From Bacteroidota bacterium (GTDB lineage Bacteria > Bacteroidota > Bacteroidia > Bacteroidales > JAGNHN01), in contig JAKLHK010000004.1 of assembly GCA_022710185.1 (NCBI GenBank), positions 67,669 through 131,668 on the forward strand: a stretch of 64,000 bases of DNA, read 5' to 3'. Shown piece by piece: positions 17,646 through 25,587 of the stretch. The translations under genes and the position numbers were made by a program. The notes beneath the pieces are model-generated. The model had not been told where the DNA came from. It was given only the letters and a program-made list of their open reading frames with translations, and ran no database searches. Position 1 is the first letter of the stretch; each line of letters opens with the position of its first letter.

Positions 17646-18071
17646 ATGAAATCCAAGACCGCTAAAATTCTGACCGGCGCCTTCGCACTCATCGTGATGG
17701 GCGCGTTCCTCATGTCGTTCGCCGCTGCCCCCCAGGCCAAAGCCAAACCCTGGGACATCCCGGCCAAGTACAAGTCGATGAAGAACCCCCATGCCGGGGA
17801 CAAGTCGACCATCGCCGCCGGCAAGATGGCCTGGGCCAAGCATTGCAAGTCGTGCCACGGCGCCATGGGCCTGGGCGACGGCCCCAAGGCCAAGCAGCTG
17901 AAGACCGACGTGGGCAACTTCTCCACCAAGGCCTTCCAGGCCGGCACCGACGGGGAACTGTACTACAAGTCCTTCGTAGGCCGCGACGAGATGCCGAACT
18001 TCGAGAAGAAGATCACCGACGAGGAAGAGCGTTGGGCGATCGTGAACTTCATGCGGACGATGGGCAAATAA
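17646..18071 (+). CDS. Monoheme class I cytochrome c, membrane-anchored or periplasmic
   Basis: A 141-residue cytochrome. A hydrophobic N-terminal segment (about 9-30) could be a signal peptide or anchor. CKSCHG (Cys67-His71) binds one heme, and Met116 in DEMPNF is the probable sixth ligand, followed by the usual C-terminal helix (WAIVNFMRTMGK). This is the layout of electron-shuttle cytochromes. An AAAGGAG Shine-Dalgarno-like sequence ends 6 bp before the start. The gene is followed by an intrinsic terminator, so it closes the first transcription unit of the cluster. Confidence 0.9.
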   Translation: MKSKTAKILTGAFALIVMGAFLMSFAAAPQAKAKPWDIPAKYKSMKNPHAGDKSTIAAGKMAWAKHCKSCHGAMGLGDGPKAKQLKTDVGNFSTKAFQAGTDGELYYKSFVGRDEMPNFEKKITDEEERWAIVNFMRTMGK

Positions 18072-18090
18072 GCCCCGCCCTCTTAGCAGG

Positions 18091-18132
18091 AAAGGGTGCC
18101 CATATCCGGTTAAGGGATAGGGCACCCTTTTT
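18091..18132 (+). terminator. Intrinsic terminator after the monoheme cytochrome gene
   Basis: A strong hairpin AAAGGGTGCCC ... GGGCACCC with a T run (TTTTT). It separates the upstream unit (16302-18071) from the seven-heme cytochrome unit. Confidence 0.8.
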
Positions 18133-18168
18133 ACTTGCACTCTTCCCAAACCAAACCATAACCTGAAC

Positions 18169-19167
18169 ATGGCACGACCAACCCTGAGATCCACCTCCGG
18201 CTATCGCTCATGGATCCTGCTCACCACCCTTCCCGCCCTGCTCTTCGCCGCCGGAACCCAGGGGCAGGATGACAGCACGCCCGTTACTGAAGAGCTGAAG
18301 CAGGCCAACCACACTGCCTGCCTCCACTGCCACTCCAAGAAATACTTCTCCTTCGTCAACGCCATGACTGAGGACAGCGTCAAGAAACGGATGTGTGACA
18401 CCTATGTCATCACACCGGAAAAATACTACCGCTCCAACCACAAGACTTTCAGCTGCGCCGACTGCCACGATGCGGCCTTCGAGGTATATCCCCACGATCC
18501 CGAGCTGCGCCTGACCCCCAAGTATGAATGCCTGGACTGCCATGGGGGCGATGAGTACTGGGCCGATTACAAGTTCGAGGAGATCTACGCAGAGTACGAG
18601 GAAAGCGTGCATGCCGGCCTCTACGACAACGGCTTCAGCTGCTGGAGCTGCCACGACCCCCACGAATACCACATCAGCGCCAGGAACACGGAGAACATCA
18701 AGGCCACCATCGCCTATGACAACGCCATCTGCCTGAGCTGCCACGGAAACATCGACAAATACCAGCTGGTTACCGCCCAGGAGAACCCCGACATCATGAC
18801 TTCCCACTCCTGGCTTCCGAACCAGAGCCTGCACTTCTCCAGCGTGCGCTGCCTGGAATGCCATACCGAGGTGAACGACAACATCCTGGTGGCCCACAAA
18901 ATCCTTCCGGGAGACAAGGCCGTGAAGAACTGCGTGGAATGCCATTCCTCCGAGTCGAGGCTGCTGGAAACCCTGTACCGCTTTGAAAAGAAGGAGAAAA
19001 GAAGCCAGTTCGGGTTCTACAACGGGGTGCTTGTCAACGAGAACTCCTATGTGATCGGGGCCAACCGCAACATCTTCCTGAACGTGGCCTCCATCGTGAT
19101 CTTCGGCTTCACCCTCCTGGCCATCTTCATCCATATCGTGCTTCGTCTCATCTCCAAAAAAAAGTAA
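18169..19167 (+). CDS. Seven-heme c-type cytochrome with C-terminal membrane anchor
   Basis: A 332-residue protein with a signal peptide (about 1-32) and seven CxxCH motifs in order: CLHCH, CADCH, CLDCH, CWSCH, CLSCH, CLECH, CVECH. A single C-terminal transmembrane helix (about residues 305-325) ends in RLISKKK, so the hemes face the periplasm. Multiheme cytochromes with one anchor often pass electrons between a quinone-oxidising membrane subunit and a soluble partner. It is 6 bp upstream of the cytochrome b gene, with which it probably forms a quinol/cytochrome unit. It is not NrfA or a hydroxylamine oxidoreductase by any motif seen (no CxxCK), so the acceptor is unknown. Confidence 0.9.
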   Translation: MARPTLRSTSGYRSWILLTTLPALLFAAGTQGQDDSTPVTEELKQANHTACLHCHSKKYFSFVNAMTEDSVKKRMCDTYVITPEKYYRSNHKTFSCADCHDAAFEVYPHDPELRLTPKYECLDCHGGDEYWADYKFEEIYAEYEESVHAGLYDNGFSCWSCHDPHEYHISARNTENIKATIAYDNAICLSCHGNIDKYQLVTAQENPDIMTSHSWLPNQSLHFSSVRCLECHTEVNDNILVAHKILPGDKAVKNCVECHSSESRLLETLYRFEKKEKRSQFGFYNGVLVNENSYVIGANRNIFLNVASIVIFGFTLLAIFIHIVLRLISKKK

Positions 19168-19173
19168 TGCACC

Positions 19174-19800
19174 ATGAGCGGTAAACTATACCTCTACCCC
19201 GGGAGCATCCGGATCTGGCACCTGCTGAACGCGGTGCTCATCATCGGGCTCATCATCACCGGCGTCAGCCTGCAATATGCCGCCAAGGATCCCATCCTGC
19301 TGCCGTTCCGCGTGTCCATTACCTGGCACAACATCTTCGGTGTGCTGCTTAGCTTCAACTATGCCCTCTACCTCATCGCAGGGTTTGTCACCGGTAATTT
19401 CCGCTTCTACATCATCCGTCAGCCCCGCTTCTGGCACCGCCTGTTCCGCCAGGCCAGGTACTATGCGTTCGGCGTGTTCCGGGGGGAAGAACATCCCTTC
19501 CACGTGAGCGAGACCGAGAAGTTCAACCCCCTGCAGAAGATCAGCTATTGGTTTGTGATGTTCATCTTCATGCCTATCGTAATCGTGACGGGCTGGGGGC
19601 TGCTGTATCCCGACCTGGTAGCCCATGTGATCTTTGGGGTGAGCGGGCTGCATGTAACGGATATCGTTCACATCATTGCGGGCTTCATCCTGTCCATCTT
19701 CCTGGTGGTGCATATTTACCTCTGCACCGTTGGAATGAAATGGGGCGATGCCATCAAGACCATTTCCACGGGATATCACCATCCCCTGAACGACGATTGA
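19174..19800 (+). CDS. Cytochrome b (b561/formate-dehydrogenase gamma-like) quinone-interacting subunit
   Basis: A 208-residue integral membrane protein with four predicted transmembrane helices at about 15-35, 50-70, 120-140 and 160-185. Histidines in RIWHLLN, TWHNIFG, DIVHIIAG and VVHIYL are placed like heme b ligands in FdoI/thiosulfate-reductase-type cytochrome b subunits. It should shuttle electrons between the quinone pool and the neighbouring multiheme cytochrome. The start is 6 bp after the seven-heme gene, which suggests translational coupling. A terminator follows it. Confidence 0.85.
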   Translation: MSGKLYLYPGSIRIWHLLNAVLIIGLIITGVSLQYAAKDPILLPFRVSITWHNIFGVLLSFNYALYLIAGFVTGNFRFYIIRQPRFWHRLFRQARYYAFGVFRGEEHPFHVSETEKFNPLQKISYWFVMFIFMPIVIVTGWGLLYPDLVAHVIFGVSGLHVTDIVHIIAGFILSIFLVVHIYLCTVGMKWGDAIKTISTGYHHPLNDD

Positions 19801-19806
19801 TCCGGA

Positions 19807-19852
19807 CCAGGCTGACGGAAACCCCCTGGGGAATCCTCAGCCTGGTTTTTTT
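19807..19852 (+). terminator. Intrinsic terminator between cytochrome b and the Fe-S subunit gene
   Basis: A perfect 9-bp stem CCAGGCTGA/TCAGCCTGG is followed by seven T residues. It should end or attenuate transcripts before the Fe-S/NrfD genes. Confidence 0.8.
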
Positions 19853-19878
19853 CTATAAACAGTAACACATATTAATAT

Positions 19879-20850
19879 ATGTCAGACGAACTTCAGAACA
19901 AAGAGAACAGCCGCAGGAAGTTCCTGCGCTACGGCTTGCTGGCCGGTGCCGGCGCTGTAGCCGGCCATACCCTGCTGAAGGCCACCACCCCTGAGCCGGA
20001 GGCCGGCTCAGGCGAAATGGTGAAGGTACTCACCACTGACGGTAAGCTGGTGGAGATCCCCAAATCGGCGATGAAGGCCGGCGATGCCTTCTTCATTGAC
20101 CGGGAGGAGGCGCGCAAGGGGATTCCCAACCGCAAGTTTGTCATGGTGATCGACCTGGCCAAGTGCGCCAATGCCCGGGCCTGTACCGAGGCCTGCCAGA
20201 AAGGGCACCACCTGCCCGCCAGCCAGGAGTTCATGCGCGTATACCTGATGCAGGACGGTAAGAACACCGCCCCCTATTGGTTCCCCAAGCCCTGTTACCA
20301 CTGCGACAAGCCGCAGTGTGTAAGCGTATGCCCGGTCGGGGCGACCTATAAGCGAACCGATGGTATCGTGCTGGTGGACAACGAACGCTGCATTGGCTGC
20401 AAGTTCTGCATGACCGGTTGCCCCTATTCCGCCCGCGTGTTTGCCTGGGAGCACTATCCCGAGTATGATGTGGATGTGCCCTATTCACCGGAGACCAGCG
20501 TACCCGGACAGGAAGGCACCGTTTCTAAGTGCGACTTCTGCCCTGACCTCCTCAGGGTGGGTAAACTACCCTACTGTGCTTCGGCCTGCCCCATGGGCGT
20601 CATCTACTTCGGGGATATGTACGAAGACATCGTGACCAACGGCTCGGAGACGGTCCGGTTCAGCGAGCTGATCCGCGACCGCGGGGGATACACTCATATG
20701 GGCAACCTGGGGACCAAGCCCAGCGTGTACTACCTGCCACCGGTGAACCGTCAGTTCCCGGTAGACCGCGGCTTCGACGGGCTGGATCCGGAGATCGCCG
20801 CCCGCTATGACAAGACACCCTACGTCCAGAAGAAAAAGAACCAGCAATGA
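19879..20850 (+). CDS. Ferredoxin-like four-cluster Fe-S subunit with Tat signal (PsrB/DmsB/QrcC-like)
   Basis: A 323-residue protein. The N-terminus SRRKFLR (11-17) and a hydrophobic stretch give a Tat signal. Cysteine groups: C96-x5-C102-x3-C106; C139/142/147/151 (CYHCDKPQCVSVCP); C171/174/177/181 (CIGCKFCMTGCP); and C218/221 with C233/237. The first group has Ala99 where the family normally has a fourth Cys, so that cluster may be a [3Fe-4S] or lost. It should carry electrons between the NrfD subunit and a periplasmic partner. It overlaps the NrfD gene start by 4 bp (ATGA), so the two form a tight pair. No catalytic molybdopterin subunit is nearby. Confidence 0.88.
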   Translation: MSDELQNKENSRRKFLRYGLLAGAGAVAGHTLLKATTPEPEAGSGEMVKVLTTDGKLVEIPKSAMKAGDAFFIDREEARKGIPNRKFVMVIDLAKCANARACTEACQKGHHLPASQEFMRVYLMQDGKNTAPYWFPKPCYHCDKPQCVSVCPVGATYKRTDGIVLVDNERCIGCKFCMTGCPYSARVFAWEHYPEYDVDVPYSPETSVPGQEGTVSKCDFCPDLLRVGKLPYCASACPMGVIYFGDMYEDIVTNGSETVRFSELIRDRGGYTHMGNLGTKPSVYYLPPVNRQFPVDRGFDGLDPEIAARYDKTPYVQKKKNQQ

Positions 20851-22187
20851 GCAAGCCATTCGAATACAGCGCTCCGAAGCTCGAGGAGTTCACCCATGAT
20901 ATCGAGCATACCTCCCGGAGATGGTTACTCTGGGTCCTGCTGCTGGTATGCATCATCGGCCTGGGCATCTTCGCCCTGGTGATGCAGATCGTCAAGGGCC
21001 ACGTAATCACCGGGATGCGGGACAATGTGGTTTGGGGCATCTACATCGTGAACTTCGTGTTCCTGATGGGGGTGAGCTATGCCGGCGCCCTGCTCTCCGG
21101 CTCCCTGCAGCTGTTCCGCACCAAATGGCGCGGGCCCATCCTGCGTTTCGCCGAGCTGATCACCATCATTTCGCTTTGCATCGGCCCCCTCTACATCCTG
21201 CTCTGCATCGGCCGCCTCGACCGTTTGCCCTTCCTGCTGATGTACCCCCGCATCCAGTCGCCTATCACCTGGGACGTGATCGCCATCTCCACCGACCTGG
21301 TGGGGTGCTTCATTTTCCTGTGGATGGCCCTGCTGCGCGACATCGCCCGGCTGCGCGACAAGGCCGACCTCAGGGTGCCCCGCTGGCGCAAGGCCGTGTA
21401 CCGCTTCCTGGCCCTCAACTACCAGGACACCCCCGAGCAGCGCAAAAGACTGAAGTTCACCAAGGATGTGATGGCTGCCATGATCATCGCCATCGCCATC
21501 ATTGTGTACTCAGTGCTGGCCTGGATCTTCTCCCTGACCCTGCAGCCCGGATGGGACTCCACGATTTTCGGCCCCTACTTCGTGATCGCTGCCGTGTATT
21601 CCGGTACCGGCGTACTGATCGTGCTTATGGCCATCTACCGTAAGATCTACCGCCTGGAACGCTACATCACCCGCAAGCACTTCGTGCATGTGGGCATAGT
21701 GCTCATGGTGCTGGCTATGTTCTTCGCCTATTTCACCTTCAGCGAGTACCTCACCCGCTGGTACGGGCAGAAAGAAGTGGACGGACGTTATCTTTCGCAC
21801 CTCTACAACGACTATTTCTGGCTCTTCATCTTTGCCAACTATATCTCCATCCTGGCGCCCATCATCGTCATCGGCATCCCCCGTTTCCGCAGCATAAAGA
21901 CCATCGTGACGGTGGCCGTGATTTCGGTGGTGGGGCTGTGGCTCAACCGTTACCTCATCATCGTGCCCACCCTGGAAGTACCCTATCTCCCTATCCAGGA
22001 TACGCGTGAAGCATGGGTAGACTACCAGGGGACCTGGGTGGAGCTGCTGCTGAGCATTGGAGGTATAGGTTCGGTGGCCCTGCTCTTCACCCTGTTCGGA
22101 AAGCTGGTACCTCCGCTCGATGTATCGGAAATGGAAGATATCGAAGCGGAAATGCTGGAGAAGGAAAAGAAACTGGTTAACGCATAA
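20847..22187 (+). CDS. NrfD/PsrC-family integral membrane subunit
   Basis: A 446-residue polytopic membrane protein with about nine to ten transmembrane helices. The topology, and the RDNVVWGIYIVNFVFLMGVSY and SGSLQLFRTKWRGPILRFAE neighbourhoods, are typical of the NrfD/PsrC family that holds a quinol site without heme. It pairs with the Fe-S subunit (4-bp overlap), as in PsrBC, QrcCD and alternative complex III. The C-terminus is charged (EAEMLEKEKKLVNA). It presumably exchanges electrons with menaquinone. Direction (oxidation or reduction) cannot be read from sequence. Confidence 0.88.
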   Translation: MSKPFEYSAPKLEEFTHDIEHTSRRWLLWVLLLVCIIGLGIFALVMQIVKGHVITGMRDNVVWGIYIVNFVFLMGVSYAGALLSGSLQLFRTKWRGPILRFAELITIISLCIGPLYILLCIGRLDRLPFLLMYPRIQSPITWDVIAISTDLVGCFIFLWMALLRDIARLRDKADLRVPRWRKAVYRFLALNYQDTPEQRKRLKFTKDVMAAMIIAIAIIVYSVLAWIFSLTLQPGWDSTIFGPYFVIAAVYSGTGVLIVLMAIYRKIYRLERYITRKHFVHVGIVLMVLAMFFAYFTFSEYLTRWYGQKEVDGRYLSHLYNDYFWLFIFANYISILAPIIVIGIPRFRSIKTIVTVAVISVVGLWLNRYLIIVPTLEVPYLPIQDTREAWVDYQGTWVELLLSIGGIGSVALLFTLFGKLVPPLDVSEMEDIEAEMLEKEKKLVNA

Positions 22188-22199
22188 GCCCGCAAAGCC

Positions 22200-23075
22200 A
22201 TGAAAACGAACACACGAAATATTCTGGCGTTTGCTTTGCTCGCCGGTATCCTGTGCGGAGCCCCGCTCAGGGCCCAGGAAGAAGGTGCCGAAGGACCGGC
22301 CGTCCTCGATTTCGCCTTCAAGTACTTCAAGCGGAGCAACGGGCTCTACGAGCTCAAGGCCGTGGTGACCACCGAAACCGAGGATGGGTACGTTCCGGTC
22401 CGGGACCTCCCTATCGATTTCACCCACCTCACCGATGCCGATCCCGTTGTCCTGGGCCAGGTGAAGACAGACTACGATGGGGTGGCCCTGCTGATGGTGA
22501 AGCCTGAGGACATTGTCTATCGCGACACCGGCGGCCTCATGGGCTTCACCGCAGGTTTTGAAGGCAACGAGGCCTGGGATATGGCCTATGAGGAGGTCTA
22601 TGTCAAGGACCTGCGCCTGACCATGACGGCAGAGGTAGTGGACAGCGTGAAGACCGTGCATGTGACCGCCCATTACATTAAAGGTGATGGACAGGAATAC
22701 CCTGTGAACGAGCAGGACATCTTTCTGTTCAAGCAGGGGATGTTGAGTAAGCTGCAGATCGCCGACGGATGGCTGGTGGAAGGGGAATGCGATATTGAGT
22801 TCCCTGAAGGTATTCCCGGGGACAAGGATGGGAATGTGGCGCTCTTCGTTTCCGTGCTGGAGCACCCTGACTTTGGCAATGTGGAGGTTTCGGAGACGGT
22901 AGCCTGGGGGGTGATCCCCAATTACGTCACCGAAGAGAGCGGACTGCTCTGGACCACCGTGGCGCCCACCTGGATGATCGTTTTGCTCATCGTGCTGCTT
23001 GCCGGGGTGTGGGGGCATTATGTGTATGCCATGATCCAGATGCGGAAGATAAAAAAGACAGGCCCGAAAGGCTGA
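22200..23075 (+). CDS. Unknown envelope protein with signal peptide and C-terminal membrane helix
   Basis: A 291-residue protein that I do not recognise. It starts with a signal peptide (MKTNTRNILAFALLAG ... PLRAQ). The 220-residue body looks like two Ig-like beta domains (VLDFAFKYFKRSNGLYELKA and a later VKTVHVTAHYIKGDG). A transmembrane helix (about 256-275) is followed by a basic tail (MIQMRKIKKTGPKG). The domains would therefore face the periplasm. It lies 12 bp after the NrfD gene in the same direction, so it is probably an accessory part of that complex. There are no cysteines in heme motifs and none in Fe-S motifs. Confidence 0.75.
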   Translation: MKTNTRNILAFALLAGILCGAPLRAQEEGAEGPAVLDFAFKYFKRSNGLYELKAVVTTETEDGYVPVRDLPIDFTHLTDADPVVLGQVKTDYDGVALLMVKPEDIVYRDTGGLMGFTAGFEGNEAWDMAYEEVYVKDLRLTMTAEVVDSVKTVHVTAHYIKGDGQEYPVNEQDIFLFKQGMLSKLQIADGWLVEGECDIEFPEGIPGDKDGNVALFVSVLEHPDFGNVEVSETVAWGVIPNYVTEESGLLWTTVAPTWMIVLLIVLLAGVWGHYVYAMIQMRKIKKTGPKG

Positions 23076-23182
23076 GCCCTGACTCCTATGGAGCAATAAT
23101 GTTAAGTCAATGATTTGTAGGCACTAAATCATGATGAGGGATCCCGGATCAAATCAAAACCCTGCACCGGATCAATTTTTTA

Positions 23183-23217
23183 TTGATCTATGTCAAGACT
23201 TGGTTGACGGATTGACA
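23183..23217 (+). promoter_or_regulatory. FNR-type half-site array ahead of the six-heme lipoprotein gene
   Basis: Positions 23183-23196 read TTGAT-CTAT-GTCAA, an FNR/CRP-type dyad. A second inverted pair, GTCAA-N7-TTGAC (23192-23208), overlaps it, and another TTGACA follows at 23212-23217. The nearest gene starts at 23324. The arrangement echoes the 16174-16189 dyad in the regulator promoter. Confidence 0.55.
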
Positions 23218-23323
23218 AAAAGCCCTTACTATATCTCAGCGCACAGCGTTAAACCGCAAACAAGTTTTCAACGAAATTGCATCGTTGTAAACAACCCAAT
23301 AACCAAACTCAAACCATAGCGAC

Positions 23324-24364
23324 ATGAAAAGGATTTTCACCGGAATGCTCACCATTTTCGCGCTCGTGCTCGGGCTGCAGGTGGTATTGACATCGTGCGA
23401 AGGGCCGGAGGGGCCGGCTGGTCCCCAGGGTCCCATCGGAGGAGACGGATCAGTGGTATGCGGCGCCTGTCACAACCTCAGCACCGACCTGCTCCAGAAG
23501 ATTACCCAGTATGAGTATTCTATCCATGCCACCGGCGGTACCGCCATTCGCAGTACCACGGCCAGCTGCGCCAACTGCCACTCTCATGAAGGTTTCCTTG
23601 AGTATATGGAGACCGGTACCGTAGCCGCAGGCATCCCCGTGCCCCTGCAGCCCAACTGCCGTACCTGCCACCCCATTCATGAAACCTACACTGTGGCCGA
23701 CTACGCCCTCACCTATGCCGACCCCTTCGTGCTCAACATCACCGAGGAGAAGGCCTCCTTCGACATTGGCAAGGGTAACCTCTGCGCCAACTGCCACCAG
23801 CCGCGTGTGCTGGATCCCAAGATCAGCGTAGGGGGTCCTGACCTCACCATTACCAGCTATCGCTGGGGTTACCACCATGGCCCCCAGGCTGCCCTCTATG
23901 TAGGTGAAGGTGGTTACCGCATCCCCGGCTCCATGCCCTATCCGGCAACCACCGGATCCAAGCACATGGCCCTGCTGGACAATGGCTGCGTTGATTGCCA
24001 CATGGCCCCGGGCTATGCCACCCAGAGCGGCGGTCACACCTGGAATATGCGCAATGCGTCAGGCGCCGCCAACATGGCTGCCTGCACCGAATGCCATAGC
24101 GGCGCCACCAGTTTCGACATCCTGGGCGGACAGACTGAAGTGGAGCACCTGCTCGACTCCCTCAAGACCCTGCTCACCGATGCCGGCATCTATGGCTACC
24201 AGAGTGCCTATATTTATCCGGGTACCTACACGGCCGATGAAGCCGGATGTTACCTGAACTTCCAGTACCTGGAAGAAGACCGCAGCCTCGGCGTGCACAA
24301 CCTCACCTATGCCAAGGCCCTGCTGACCAACTCCATCGAGTTCCTGGCCAAGAAAAAGAAATAA
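23324..24364 (+). CDS. Six-heme c-type cytochrome lipoprotein with collagen-like linker
   Basis: A 346-residue lipoprotein. The lipobox LTSC puts the lipid on Cys25. Residues 26-42 are a short Gly-x-x collagen-like linker (EGPEGPAGPQGPIGGDG). Six CxxCH motifs follow: CGACH, CANCH, CRTCH, CANCH, CVDCH, CTECH. Many extra histidines (HSHEG, HPIHE, YHHGP) can serve as distal ligands. No CxxCK or other catalytic signature is seen. It is likely outer-membrane attached and could face the periplasm or the outside, handing electrons on. It has its own promoter region with FNR-type sites and its own terminator, so it is probably a separate unit. Confidence 0.88.
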   Translation: MKRIFTGMLTIFALVLGLQVVLTSCEGPEGPAGPQGPIGGDGSVVCGACHNLSTDLLQKITQYEYSIHATGGTAIRSTTASCANCHSHEGFLEYMETGTVAAGIPVPLQPNCRTCHPIHETYTVADYALTYADPFVLNITEEKASFDIGKGNLCANCHQPRVLDPKISVGGPDLTITSYRWGYHHGPQAALYVGEGGYRIPGSMPYPATTGSKHMALLDNGCVDCHMAPGYATQSGGHTWNMRNASGAANMAACTECHSGATSFDILGGQTEVEHLLDSLKTLLTDAGIYGYQSAYIYPGTYTADEAGCYLNFQYLEEDRSLGVHNLTYAKALLTNSIEFLAKKKK

Positions 24365-24391
24365 TTGCTGATAAGGATTAGATTGGGTACA

Positions 24392-24425
24392 GGGGCAGCC
24401 GAACACCGGCTGCCCCTTTTCTTTT
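24392..24425 (+). terminator. Intrinsic terminator after the six-heme lipoprotein gene
   Basis: The hairpin GGGGCAGCCG ... CGGCTGCCCC is followed by a T-rich run and ends the respiratory cluster. Confidence 0.8.
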
Positions 24426-24440
24426 TACACGCCCCGGCCC

Positions 24441-24448
24441 TATCTTTG
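24441..24448 (+). promoter_or_regulatory. -7 promoter box of meaB
   Basis: TATCTTTG is an exact TAnnTTTG match, 20 bp before the start codon at 24469. Confidence 0.6.
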
Positions 24449-24468
24449 TCGGGAACACCAACGCAGGC

Positions 24469-25575
24469 ATGAGCGAAGGAAAGGATCAGGAGCCTTCGGC
24501 CCTCAGGGTCAACGAAGGCGTGGAGCCCCCACCCCGGGTGAACGACCAGGCGGTGGAGCGCCGGCGTGCCGCCCGTGCCCCGGGATTAAGCACCACGCAG
24601 TACGTGGACGGTATCCGTGCCGGAGACCGGGCCGTACTTAGCCGGGCCATTACCCTGGTGGAGAGCGTACGCCCCGACCACCAGCGGATAGCCCAGGAGA
24701 TCATCGCAGCCTGCCTGCCCAATGCCGGCAAGGCCCTGCGCATCGGCATCACCGGGGTGCCCGGGGCCGGAAAGAGCACCTTCATCGAGGCCCTGGGAAC
24801 CTACCTCACGCAAAGGGGGCGAAAACTGGCCGTGCTGGCCATCGACCCCAGCAGCGCCCGCAGCAAGGGCAGCATACTGGGCGACAAGACACGCATGGAG
24901 CAGTTGGCCAACGACTCCAACGCCTTCATCCGGCCCTCCCCCGCAGCCGGTTCCCTGGGCGGGGTAGCCCGCAAGACCCGGGAGACCATCATCCTCTGTG
25001 AAGCCGCCGGTTTCGACACCCTCTTCGTGGAAACCGTAGGCGTTGGCCAGTCGGAGATCGCCGTGCACGCCATGGTCGACTTCTTCCTGCTGCTCATGCT
25101 CGGAGGGGCTGGGGACGAGCTCCAGGGCATCAAGCGCGGTATTATGGAGATGGCCGACGGCATCGCCATCAACAAGGCCGATGGCGACAACCTCAAAGCC
25201 GCCACCCGTGCACAGGCTGAATACCGCAACGCCCTCCACCTCTTTCCCCCCCATCCCTCAGGCTGGGAGCCCCGTGTACTGACCTGTTCCTCCACTGAAG
25301 GGCAAGGCATTGCGGAGATATGGGCCATGATCTCCGAATACAGGCTGAGGATGCAGGCCAGCGGGTACTTCGAACATAAACGCCGGCAGCAGGACACCGC
25401 CATCATGCGTTCTGCGGCGATGGACCACCTGCACGAGGCCTTCTTCCAGCATGAGAAGATCAGGACCCTGCTCCCCGCATACGAACAGGCCGTGACCGAA
25501 AGCAGGATGAGCGCCTACGTCGCGGCCCAGGAGCTGATCCGTGCCTATTTCAGTTCCCTTCCCCCCCACCCCTGA
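24469..25575 (+). CDS. meaB: MeaB/ArgK-family G3E GTPase, methylmalonyl-CoA mutase chaperone
   Basis: A 368-residue GTPase. The P-loop is GVPGAGKST (about 99-107), followed by the family hallmark [20 protein letters not shown] (about 124-143), then [11 protein letters not shown] and NKADGDN as the base-specificity motif. MeaB protects and reloads methylmalonyl-CoA mutase with adenosylcobalamin, so the organism probably uses the mutase for propionate or succinate conversion, though no mutase gene is in the window. The N-terminal extension ([15 protein letters not shown]) is like other Bacteroidota MeaB proteins. The gene lies 12 bp before mnmH and may be in one operon with it and selD. Confidence 0.93.
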   Translation: MSEGKDQEPSALRVNEGVEPPPRVNDQAVERRRAARAPGLSTTQYVDGIRAGDRAVLSRAITLVESVRPDHQRIAQEIIAACLPNAGKALRIGITGVPGAGKSTFIEALGTYLTQRGRKLAVLAIDPSSARSKGSILGDKTRMEQLANDSNAFIRPSPAAGSLGGVARKTRETIILCEAAGFDTLFVETVGVGQSEIAVHAMVDFFLLLMLGGAGDELQGIKRGIMEMADGIAINKADGDNLKAATRAQAEYRNALHLFPPHPSGWEPRVLTCSSTEGQGIAEIWAMISEYRLRMQASGYFEHKRRQQDTAIMRSAAMDHLHEAFFQHEKIRTLLPAYEQAVTESRMSAYVAAQELIRAYFSSLPPHP

Positions 25576-25587
25576 GCCCGGGGCCCC

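Noticed and set aside
21510..23096. Minus-strand frame of 528 residues over NrfD and the unknown envelope gene
   Set aside because: It is His- and Gln-rich shadow sequence. The plus-strand genes have clear membrane helices and couplings.
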